From UBA4744 sp035282865 (lineage in GTDB: Bacteria > Actinomycetota > Acidimicrobiia > Spongiisociales > UBA4744), in contig DATEVB010000079.1 of assembly GCA_035282865.1 (NCBI GenBank), forward strand, positions 1-6,168: a stretch of 6,168 bases of DNA, given 5' to 3'. A program made the translations under genes and the position numbers. Below the pieces are notes generated by a model that was given only the letters and a program-made list of their open reading frames with translations, was not told where the DNA came from and searched no databases. The stretch's first letter is position 1. Every line of letters starts with the position of its first letter. Shown here piece by piece: positions 1 to 6,168 of the stretch.

Positions 1-23
1 GGCCGGTACCATCGCCGTCGTGA
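1..23 (+). CDS. Possible 3' end of an upstream gene (last six codons)
   Basis: Reading from base 3, the open frame gives Pro-Val-Pro-Ser-Pro-Ser and then TGA at 21-23. That TGA overlaps the GTG start of sbcD as GTGA, the same junction type as at the end of sbcC. No Shine-Dalgarno sequence precedes the sbcD GTG within the 19 bases available, which fits translation coupled to an upstream gene. Six codons cannot identify a product. By analogy with archaeal mre11-rad50-nurA-herA clusters, a HerA-type ATPase is a reasonable guess, but it is only inference. The alternative is that sbcD is the first gene and the TGA is coincidental. Confidence 0.35.
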
Positions 24-1162
24 AGATCCTCCACACCTCCGACTGGCATGTCGGGCGGACCATTCGGGGCCGGAGCCGGGCCGAGGAGCACCGGGCGGTC
101 CTGGCGGAGATCGCCGGCATCGCCGGGACCGAGGGCACCGACCTGATTCTGGTGGCAGGTGACCTGTTCGATGTCGTCGCCCCTTCCCCGGAGTCCGAGC
201 AGATCGTGTTCCGAGGTCTGCTCGAGCTGGCCGACATTGCTCCGGTGGTGATCGTGGCCGGCAATCACGATCACCCTCGCCGGTTGGAGGCCGTGTCCCC
301 GCTGCTCGAGCTGGGCAGAGTGAGGGTAGGCGCCACCCTCAAACGGCCCGAAGAAGGCGGCGTCATCACCATAGATACCGGGTCGGGCGAGACGGCCCGC
401 ATCGCTCTCGTTCCGTTCGTGAGTCAGCGGGCCATTGTCTCCGCCGGCGACCTGATGGCACTCGACCCCGACCAGCACGGAGGCAGGTACGCCGGGCGCC
501 TGGCCGGGGTGATCGCCAAACTGACGGGAGGTGTTTCCCTCGACCAGGTCAATCTGGTCGTCGCCCACCTGATGGTGGCGGGGGGAACGCCGGGTGGGGG
601 AGAGCGGTCGGCTCACACCATCTTCGACTACGCAGTTTCCGCCCAGGCGTTCGACGGTTCGCTTTCCTACGTCGCACTCGGCCACCTGCACCGGCCGCAA
701 CAAGTTCCTGCGGCCGGACCGATCTGGTACTCGGGGTCGCCGCTCCAAATGGACTTCGGGGAAACCGGGGATCGCAAAGCGGTGTTGCTGGTCGAGGCGG
801 AACCCGGTGTTCCTGCTCGCGTCAGGGAAATGCCGCTCGATGAAGGGCGGAGACTGGTGAGGCTGCGCGGCACGCTGGAGCAAGTCGCCGCGTTGCAGCA
901 GGAGGTCGGTGACGCCTACCTGCGGGTCGAACTCGAGGAAATCGCCCGGGTCGGGCTCGCCGACGAGGTGAGAGAGCTCTTCCCCAACGCCGTGGACGTG
1001 GCCGTTGTGGTGCCGGAGGAGGCCCGGACGACCGCGGCTCCGGTGAGGCTGGGCAGGCCTCCCCACGAGTTGTTCGCCGAGTACCTCACCCAGAAGAACG
1101 CGCTCGATGGGCGGTTGGTGTCTCTCTTCGATGAACTGATGGCGGAGTCGCATGAGGCCTAA
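20..1162 (+). CDS. sbcD: SbcD, Mre11-type nuclease subunit of the SbcCD exonuclease
   Basis: This is the nuclease subunit of the SbcCD (Mre11-Rad50) complex. In known members it uses two Mn ions to cut hairpins and protein-blocked or broken double-strand ends in the cytoplasm, driven by the SbcC ATPase. The 380 residues match the family length (about 400 in E. coli). The calcineurin-like phosphoesterase motifs appear in order: D8-x-H10 in the SDWHVGR start, GDLFD at 47-51, GNHDH at 81-85, H183 in VAHLM, and GHLH at 221-224. The remaining C-terminal part, from about 270, fits the capping and SbcC-binding region. The GTG start is chosen because the protein then begins MKILHTSDWH, the standard N-terminus of the family; the frame is open further left but without homology-like sequence. 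The stop overlaps the sbcC start by 11 bases, indicating co-translation. All visible metal-binding residues are present, so the enzyme should be active. Confidence 0.96.
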   Translation: MKILHTSDWHVGRTIRGRSRAEEHRAVLAEIAGIAGTEGTDLILVAGDLFDVVAPSPESEQIVFRGLLELADIAPVVIVAGNHDHPRRLEAVSPLLELGRVRVGATLKRPEEGGVITIDTGSGETARIALVPFVSQRAIVSAGDLMALDPDQHGGRYAGRLAGVIAKLTGGVSLDQVNLVVAHLMVAGGTPGGGERSAHTIFDYAVSAQAFDGSLSYVALGHLHRPQQVPAAGPIWYSGSPLQMDFGETGDRKAVLLVEAEPGVPARVREMPLDEGRRLVRLRGTLEQVAALQQEVGDAYLRVELEEIARVGLADEVRELFPNAVDVAVVVPEEARTTAAPVRLGRPPHELFAEYLTQKNALDGRLVSLFDELMAESHEA

Positions 1163-3527
1163 CCTGCTCGAACTGTCCGGCTTCACCGCCTTTCGTGAGC
1201 CGGTGACCGTCGACTTCCGGGGTGCCGACCTGTTTGCCCTGACCGGACCGACCGGCTCTGGTAAGAGCTCGCTCATCGACGCCATCGTCTTCTCGTTGTA
1301 CGGATCGGTGCCGAGGCTCGGCCAGCGCGACGTGGCGCCGATCGTGTCGCTCGGCAAACTGGAAGCCCGGGTCCGCTTCGAGTTCTCGCTCGACGGGACC
1401 GACTACACGGTTGCCCGGGTGGTGCGGAGGACCAAGACCGGAGCCTCCACCGCCGAAGCCCGGCTGGAGCGAGATGGTGAGGTGCTGGCCGGGACCGCAG
1501 ATGAAGTCACCGAAAGCGTCGTCCGGCTCCTCGGGCTCGACTTCGATCATTTCACCAAGTCGGTCGTGCTGCCGCAAGGTCAGTTCGCTGCCTTTCTCCA
1601 CGACCGCCCCGCCGACCGTCAGAAGCTGCTGAGGGAATTGCTGGATCTTGGGGTATACGAACGGATGCGGGAACTGGCCAACCAGCGGAGAGCTGCCGCG
1701 GAGGCCAAGGTGCAGGTTCTGCAGACCCAACTCGATGAGCTGGCGTTCGCCACGCCCGAGGCCCGACAACATGCAGAGGAGCGGTTGGTTCGCCTCGAGA
1801 CCCTTGGTGATGTTGTGGAGAGCGCCGAGCCGGAGCTGCAGGCCATCCGCGATGAGATCAAGACGTCGAACGATGTCGCGGCCCGTGCTCGTTTGTCCAT
1901 CGGGCGGCTACAGGGCGTCAAGATGCCCAAAGGCATCGCCACGCTGGCGGCCGGATTCGTCGAGGCCCGTCGGGCGACGCTCCAGGCCGAGGACGGGGCG
2001 AGAAAGGCCCGCGAGCAGCTCGATAAGGTTGAGGCGGCTCGCCATGCCCTTCCGGCCGAAGCAGATATCCAAAGGATCGTCGGCCTCCATGGCGCCTTGG
2101 CCGATGAGCAACACACCCTCGAGCGCCTGAAGACAGGCGTAGAGAAGACCACCCGAGAAGCGAGGGCGGCTGCCGATGTTGTTGCGGCTGCCGGTGCCGC
2201 GGTCGAAGTCGCCCGACGCGACCTGGATTCGGCCAATCGCAGCCACGCCGCTCACGCCCTGGCCGCCACCCTTGTGGCCGGCGAACCATGTCCGGTGTGC
2301 CGCCAGACCGTTCAGGGACTTCCGGCCGGAGAAGCTCCACCAGCGTTGGCCAAAGCCGAGGCCGCGCTCGCTGCGGCAGAAGAGGGGGAGAGGGCGGCCA
2401 GAGAACAAGACGCCGCCACCGGCAAGCGATTGGCTACCGAACAGGCCCGGATGGTCGACCTCACGGCCAGGATCGACGTACTCCAGCGTGATCTTGCCGG
2501 CGCTCCCGGCCTCGAGGAGACGCTGCAAACCAGGAAACAGATCGCCACCGTCGAATCGGACCTCACAAAAGCCCGGGCATCTGCCGATCGGGCCGCTCAA
2601 GTGGCGCTGCGAGCTCGACAGAACGTCGACGCGATCGAAGCTGAGACGACCGCCGCCCGCCGGCGGTTCGACCAGACCCGCGATCAGGTGGCGTCGCTGG
2701 AACCGCCGGTTCCAGAGCGAGTCGATCTGGCAGCCGATTGGAACCAGTTGAGTGAATGGTCCGTGGAGACAATCCGTCGATTGACCGAACAGTCCGTCGC
2801 GGCGGAGCGGCTCATCGAGGAGGGTCGAGGCCGACTCGCCGAACAGGAGGGAGCCCTCACAGCTCGTATCGGACAGGAGGGACTGGAGACTGCCGGCCGG
2901 CCGATCAGGGACGTCATAATGGCAGCAACGGCAGCTGCTGCTCATGACCTGGCCCGTATCCGGGAGGCAGTACAGCGGGTGGAGGAGAACCGGGCCACTA
3001 TCGTCACCACCACTGAAGCAGCCGACCTGGCCAAGAGCCTCGGCCGGCACCTGTCGGCAAACGGATTCGAGGCGTGGCTCATGGAGGAAGCCCTCGCCAC
3101 CCTGGTGATCGGAGCGAATCTCTTGCTCGATGACCTGGCCGATGGGGCTTATTCACTCGAAGTCGTGAAGCGGGATTTCCGGGTGATCGATCACCGCAAT
3201 GCCAACGAAGCGCGTCCCGTCAAGACGCTCTCCGGAGGGGAGACCTTTCTGGTCTCGCTGGCACTCGCTCTCTCATTGGCGCAGCAACTGGCCTCGATGT
3301 CGGTCCACGGCGGCGGCCGGCTCGAATCGGTGTTCCTCGATGAGGGATTCGGCACCCTCGACGTCGAGACACTCGATACCGTGGCTCACGTGATTCAAGA
3401 ACTTGGCGCGCGGGGACGGATCGTTGGAATCGTCACCCACGTGCGGGAATTGGCCGAGCAGGTCCCGGTCCGATTCGAGGTGCGCAAGGGAGCCGGGACG
3501 GCCACAGTGGAGCGGGTGGAGCTGTGA
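1152..3527 (+). CDS. sbcC: SbcC, Rad50-type ABC/SMC ATPase subunit of SbcCD
   Basis: This is the ATPase and DNA-tethering partner of SbcD. Both halves of the ABC head are complete. Walker A is GPTGSGKSS at 32-40 (K38) and the Q-loop is around PQGQF at 141-145. The signature motif is LSGGE at 693-697, Walker B is VFLDE at 727-731 with D730/E731, the D-loop is GTLD at 734-737, and the switch histidine is H763. Between the head halves lie two Ala/Glu/Arg-rich coiled-coil arms, about 165-375 and 390-610. They meet at the zinc-hook motif C380-P-V-C383, which in Rad50 pairs with a second molecule through Zn. At 791 residues it is shorter than E. coli SbcC (1048), and the shortening must lie in the arms, since the head motifs are intact. 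The ATG start is preceded by GGCGGAG at 1141-1147 and overlaps the end of sbcD. The stop forms GTGA with the next gene's start. Confidence 0.96.
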   Translation: MRPNLLELSGFTAFREPVTVDFRGADLFALTGPTGSGKSSLIDAIVFSLYGSVPRLGQRDVAPIVSLGKLEARVRFEFSLDGTDYTVARVVRRTKTGASTAEARLERDGEVLAGTADEVTESVVRLLGLDFDHFTKSVVLPQGQFAAFLHDRPADRQKLLRELLDLGVYERMRELANQRRAAAEAKVQVLQTQLDELAFATPEARQHAEERLVRLETLGDVVESAEPELQAIRDEIKTSNDVAARARLSIGRLQGVKMPKGIATLAAGFVEARRATLQAEDGARKAREQLDKVEAARHALPAEADIQRIVGLHGALADEQHTLERLKTGVEKTTREARAAADVVAAAGAAVEVARRDLDSANRSHAAHALAATLVAGEPCPVCRQTVQGLPAGEAPPALAKAEAALAAAEEGERAAREQDAATGKRLATEQARMVDLTARIDVLQRDLAGAPGLEETLQTRKQIATVESDLTKARASADRAAQVALRARQNVDAIEAETTAARRRFDQTRDQVASLEPPVPERVDLAADWNQLSEWSVETIRRLTEQSVAAERLIEEGRGRLAEQEGALTARIGQEGLETAGRPIRDVIMAATAAAAHDLARIREAVQRVEENRATIVTTTEAADLAKSLGRHLSANGFEAWLMEEALATLVIGANLLLDDLADGAYSLEVVKRDFRVIDHRNANEARPVKTLSGGETFLVSLALALSLAQQLASMSVHGGGRLESVFLDEGFGTLDVETLDTVAHVIQELGARGRIVGIVTHVRELAEQVPVRFEVRKGAGTATVERVEL

Positions 3528-4432
3528 AATTCACCGTCGAGCCCTGGGCCCCCGAGTACGGCACACCGACCGGGGCCGAACTCGAAGAGACCACCGTCGT
3601 CCCGGAGGTGGACATCGAGGTGCCGGCGCGCGATTGGGCGCCGATCCTCCCGACAGGCCACGGGGCGGATTCTGTCCTATTCGTCGACGGGGTGCGCCGG
3701 GTCGACGCCAATGTCTGGATCTCACAGCCGGACGGAACGGCCACCCTCGGTCTGTGCGCGACCTATGCGGCCGGCGCGGTGCACTGCGACGGCCGGGCCG
3801 AACTGGTGGCGAGCGAGGTGCGGCGCGGGCTCTTCACCGCCGCGGCCGGTGCCGCACCGATCGTCACCCGTCATGCCGAATACCAGGTGCGGGCGGTGGC
3901 CGGATCCACACCGGAGGAGCTGTGGCTCGGTATTCAGCAGAGGATGGGTGAAACCGAACAGGAGATCGCAGCTGGCCACGCCGGTGATGCGCTGGTCGTC
4001 GTCGACGGCCCCTTGAGCGGCGCCCACGTGCGGGGAGCGGTCGGTTACGTGAAGACCCACCACGTCCAGTACCTCCCCCCGGCCTTGCGACCGGTGATCG
4101 GCAGGCTCGGCGCTGGGCAAAGGACACCATTGTTCCTCACCACCACCGCCTGGAGCCGCTACTCGTGGTACCTCCGGCTGCCCGGGCCCAACGACCACCC
4201 GTGGGCGTCGGTGGTCCGCTGCGAAGCTCCGGCCGATCTCGATATAGCTGCGGCGACCGAGCTGGCGGACCGTGTGACGCTCACGTTGCCGCGGTTTGCG
4301 TCACACGGCCACAAGGACCCCCGGGCCCCGCAGAACCTCTACCCGATCGGTGGGCTCGAGCGGGCTCTGCGGCGCCGTTTGGGCGATCAGGCTCTCCTGT
4401 ACCGCTCGTTGCGGGTAGCCGCGCCTCGTTAG
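3524..4432 (+). CDS. Putative NurA-like 5'-3' nuclease, third gene of the sbcDC operon
   Basis: A 302-residue soluble protein without signal peptide or membrane segment. The order of motifs resembles the NurA family (RNase H-like fold, Mn-dependent nuclease partnering HerA). VDG at 54-56 would place D55 as the first metal ligand, followed by a Glu-rich helix at 143-147. VVVDGPL at 158-164 would place D161 as another ligand. GYVK at 174-177 and VVRCE at 230-234 follow, and a C-terminal YPIGGLE at 273-279 resembles the family's closing YP-x-x-L segment. The C-terminal catalytic histidine expected about eight residues after the Tyr in archaeal NurA is not at the matching place (A281). The GTG start overlaps the sbcC TGA in GTGA, so it is translationally coupled and probably works with SbcCD on DNA ends. 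The identification is from memory of the family pattern and operon context; a distinct uncharacterised actinobacterial family is the alternative. Confidence 0.62.
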   Translation: MKFTVEPWAPEYGTPTGAELEETTVVPEVDIEVPARDWAPILPTGHGADSVLFVDGVRRVDANVWISQPDGTATLGLCATYAAGAVHCDGRAELVASEVRRGLFTAAAGAAPIVTRHAEYQVRAVAGSTPEELWLGIQQRMGETEQEIAAGHAGDALVVVDGPLSGAHVRGAVGYVKTHHVQYLPPALRPVIGRLGAGQRTPLFLTTTAWSRYSWYLRLPGPNDHPWASVVRCEAPADLDIAAATELADRVTLTLPRFASHGHKDPRAPQNLYPIGGLERALRRRLGDQALLYRSLRVAAPR

Positions 4433-5823
4433 CTCTTCAACCCGCCTGCCCCGGCGTCGACGGTACCCGTCTCTTCGGCTGCGGGCGAGTCGGTGGATGG
4501 CGGGGCCGCGGTCACGGTTGCTTTCGGGCGCCGTTTCATCAACCGCCAGGCCAACCAGACCAGGATCGGTACCCAGAAGAAGGGGATGATCGCTCCGGCG
4601 AAGAGGATCAGGACCCGAACCAGGTTGACGAGCACTTCCCAGCTGGCCTTCAGACCCTCAGCGAAACTGGGGATCCCACCCGGGTTGACGGCCTGGATGA
4701 ACATCGTGACGGTGTTGGCGGCCGTCCGGTTGGAGAGGACCTCTCCGTCCTCGTTGACCGGGGTGGCGGTCACGGTCGTCTGCGTGCGGAGGTTCCGCTC
4801 GGCGACGGTTTCCGTGGCGAGCACGATTGATTCGCCCGGCTCGATCGGGGTGCCGAGATCACCGAACAGCACGATCAGGTCGGCGAATTCGATGTCCAGC
4901 ACCGGGTCGCGAAGCTCGAAGTCGGTGAGCAACGTGTCGCCGACGTTGGTGATCTCGAAGCAAACGCTGACCTCATCGCCCTGGTCGACGGTCAGCCCGG
5001 AGCTTCCCGGGCAAGAGATCCCGTCGTCGTGACCGCGGTACGCCGTCACGTTGAGGGAGACCGCCGGCCGGTTCTCGGCTTCGGTGATGGTCAACACGAT
5101 GGTTGCCAGCGCGACCTGGTCTTCGAGGGTGCGAAGCTGCCCGCGCATGGTCTCCAGCTGGGTCTCACGCTGGAGCAATTCGTTCTCCAGTTCGACGATC
5201 GTCTTGATGTCGACGGCGCCCTCCAACAGCGACCGCAACCGGTCGACGCTGGCGGAGGCTGTGTTGATGCGGCTCTGTACGTCGACGATCCGCTCGGTGA
5301 CGTCGTCGGCGGACACGTTCTGGGTGCGCAAATCGCCGATCGACCCGAGCCGGTCGAGCGCCTCCTGGAAGTCCTCCGGGCGCACCTTGAAGGTGAGGAC
5401 GCTCATCGGGGTGGGGTCTCCGATTGTGCGCTGCCCGAAGAGGAAACCACCCAGCCCTTGAATCAGGCGGGTGGCCTGCTCGCCGGCCGAGGCGACATCC
5501 GGTACTGCCACGGTGAGGTCGGCCGTGAAGATGATGTCACGCCCGAGGCCGGAGGTCTGGAAAACGACCGGCTCGACACCACCCGAGCCGAGCTCGTCTG
5601 CATCGGCAGCCCGATCGCCTTCGCCCCCATCGGACGGCCCGCCGGTAGCAGCGGCGATCGTTGTGGTTGGCTCGGCTGCGAATCCCCCGCTCTCGAGAGG
5701 GGTGCCGGTGTCGTCGACCTCTTCAGAGCCTCCTGATGAAGATCCGCAGGCGGCAGCCACGAGCAGCAGCGCTAATGCCACGATCAACGATCTCAGCCAT
5801 GGTTTGTGAAGGCGATGATTCAT
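4429..5823 (-). CDS. DUF4349-type membrane-anchored lipoprotein with an inserted extracellular domain
   Basis: A cell-envelope protein of unknown function, 464 residues. An N-terminal signal (basic HRLHK, then hydrophobic LIVALALLLVAAA) ends at C26. The lipobox is A-A-A-C, with Ala where Leu is usual at -3, so lipidation is likely but not certain. A low-complexity Gly/Ser/Glu/Thr linker runs to about 90. Residues about 95-247 match the DUF4349 pattern: a strand segment, then a coiled coil (about 176-240) rich in Glu, Leu and Arg. Residues about 254-375 look like a beta-sandwich of the DUF11/CARDB kind (FEITNVGDT at 289-297) with two cysteines, C271 and C288, that could form a disulfide. One long hydrophobic segment (about 398-427) follows, then KRRPK and a Pro/Thr-rich tail, probably cytoplasmic. 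The start at 5823 is preferred over the ATG at 5844 because GGGAGGG lies just upstream and the signal peptide is then of normal shape. Its stop overlaps that of the convergent NurA-like gene. Confidence 0.8.
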   Translation of the reverse strand: MNHRLHKPWLRSLIVALALLLVAAACGSSSGGSEEVDDTGTPLESGGFAAEPTTTIAAATGGPSDGGEGDRAADADELGSGGVEPVVFQTSGLGRDIIFTADLTVAVPDVASAGEQATRLIQGLGGFLFGQRTIGDPTPMSVLTFKVRPEDFQEALDRLGSIGDLRTQNVSADDVTERIVDVQSRINTASASVDRLRSLLEGAVDIKTIVELENELLQRETQLETMRGQLRTLEDQVALATIVLTITEAENRPAVSLNVTAYRGHDDGISCPGSSGLTVDQGDEVSVCFEITNVGDTLLTDFELRDPVLDIEFADLIVLFGDLGTPIEPGESIVLATETVAERNLRTQTTVTATPVNEDGEVLSNRTAANTVTMFIQAVNPGGIPSFAEGLKASWEVLVNLVRVLILFAGAIIPFFWVPILVWLAWRLMKRRPKATVTAAPPSTDSPAAEETGTVDAGAGGLKS

Positions 5824-5826
5824 GAA

Positions 5827-5833
5827 CCCTCCC
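5827..5833 (-). promoter_or_regulatory. Shine-Dalgarno site for the DUF4349 lipoprotein gene
   Basis: The - strand reads GGGAGGG, then TTC, then ATG at 5823. The GGAGG core is four bases from the ATG, slightly close but usable. The competing in-frame ATG at 5844 has only AAAGG directly touching it, with no spacer. This site decides the start in favour of 5823. Confidence 0.6.
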
Positions 5834-5850
5834 GGGTCGTACATCCTTTG

Positions 5851-5876
5851 GACGCATGTCGGTGCGACGCGGTTCC
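5851..5876 (-). promoter_or_regulatory. Candidate ECF-sigma-type promoter of the lipoprotein gene
   Basis: On the - strand, GGAACC (5876-5871) is followed after 16 bases by CGTC (5854-5851). This resembles the GGAAC / CGTC-type elements used by extracytoplasmic-function sigma factors. Transcription would start near 5844, giving a leader of about 20 bases that contains the Shine-Dalgarno site; this would also exclude the ATG at 5844 as the start. Both elements are short and a chance match in GC-rich DNA is quite possible. I found no convincing housekeeping -35/-10 pair in the gap. Confidence 0.3.
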
Positions 5877-5910
5877 TGTCATCCCGGTTTCTTCCAAGCT
5901 AGTCGGCCGC

Positions 5911-6168
5911 TCAGTTGGAAAGCTGTAGCCGCATCCGGTGCACGACATGGTCGGACCGACCCGGAAGGGGATACTGTTCCCCGGTGAGCGTGAACCCGCA
6001 GCTCCGATAGAGCGCCAGAGCGGGGTGGTTGCCGCTCGTCACACCGAGCATTACCGATGGTGCGCCAATCTCCGCCGCCCAACCGACCAGCCTCCCAACC
6101 AACCGGGCGCCGTGACCGGCTCGCCGGTGCTCGGGGGCGATCCACATGCCCACCAGCAGCACCTCGTT
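5911..6168 (-). CDS. GNAT-family N-acetyltransferase, C-terminal part (cut by window edge)
   Basis: The last 85 residues of an acetyltransferase that transfers an acetyl group from acetyl-CoA to an amine; the substrate cannot be told. The acetyl-CoA pyrophosphate-binding motif is seen as HRRAGHGARL, fitting the R/Q-x-x-G-x-G/A pattern, preceded by the strand VGMWIAPE. Near the C-terminus, NHPALALYRSCGF is the typical GNAT motif B (N-x-x-A-x-x-L-Y-x-x-x-G-F). The frame stays open to the right edge, so the real start lies outside the window; the internal GTG at 6162 would remove the N-terminal half of the fold and is not credible as a start. It is 87 bases upstream of the lipoprotein gene on the same strand, and I see no clear terminator between them, so limited read-through is possible. 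Confidence 0.88.
   Translation of the reverse strand, partial: NEVLLVGMWIAPEHRRAGHGARLVGRLVGWAAEIGAPSVMLGVTSGNHPALALYRSCGFTLTGEQYPLPGRSDHVVHRMRLQLSN

Noticed and set aside
1086..1772. A 228-codon open frame on the - strand across the sbcD/sbcC junction
   Set aside because: It covers the strongly conserved Walker A and Q-loop coding region of sbcC and the translation looks like a composition shadow.
1908..3050. A 380-codon open frame on the - strand opposite sbcC
   Set aside because: It lies wholly antisense to a gene with complete ABC ATPase motifs. Its translation is Gly/Arg/Ser/Leu-rich without any domain I recognise, and such long antisense frames are common in GC-rich codon-biased DNA.
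4459..4471. Small hairpin GACGG-TAC-CCGTC near the convergent gene ends, considered as a terminator
   Set aside because: The stem is only five base pairs, is not followed by a T-run on either strand, and lies inside the lipoprotein coding sequence.
5029..5736. A 235-codon open frame on the + strand opposite the lipoprotein gene
   Set aside because: The - strand frame has a signal peptide, coiled coil and DUF4349 pattern; the + frame is a low-complexity complement of it with no Shine-Dalgarno site.
5824..5844. Upstream in-frame ATG at 5844 as start of the lipoprotein gene
   Set aside because: It would add seven residues (MYDPGGF) before a normal signal peptide, has no properly spaced Shine-Dalgarno site, and the GGGAGGG site serves the ATG at 5823.
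5879..6145. Open frame on the - strand overlapping the acetyltransferase in another frame
   Set aside because: The overlapping frame contains clear GNAT motifs A and B; this one is Arg/Pro/Gly-rich and shows none.

Overview
The window is a gene-dense, high-GC stretch of bacterial chromosome. GTG starts, overlapping genes and GC-rich codons suggest an actinobacterium. I lean toward a lineage such as Acidimicrobiia, but this is an impression of style and protein content, with no marker gene behind it. I see no RNA genes, mobile elements, CRISPR arrays or long repeats.

Left half, + strand (1-4432): a tightly packed DNA end-processing operon. It encodes SbcD (Mre11-type nuclease), SbcC (Rad50-type ABC ATPase with a zinc-hook CPVC motif) and a 302-residue protein whose motif order resembles the NurA nuclease family. 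sbcD and sbcC overlap by 11 bases. sbcC and the third gene overlap by 4 bases (GTGA). The GTG start of sbcD also sits in a GTGA whose TGA closes another open frame entering from the left edge, so a further gene probably lies directly upstream. In archaea, mre11 and rad50 are clustered with nurA and the helicase gene herA. The most interesting reading is therefore that this is a bacterial version of that four-gene cluster, with a HerA-like translocase just outside the window. That is a prediction; no HerA sequence is visible here.

Right half, - strand (4429-6168): a putative lipoprotein with a DUF4349-type coiled-coil domain, an extra extracellular beta-type domain and a C-terminal membrane segment, followed by the C-terminal part of a GNAT acetyltransferase cut by the right edge. 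The lipoprotein gene converges on the NurA-like gene, and their stop codons overlap (TTAG). The 87-base gap between the acetyltransferase and the lipoprotein gene holds a good Shine-Dalgarno sequence and a possible ECF-sigma-type promoter. The two right-hand genes have no evident functional link to the repair operon.
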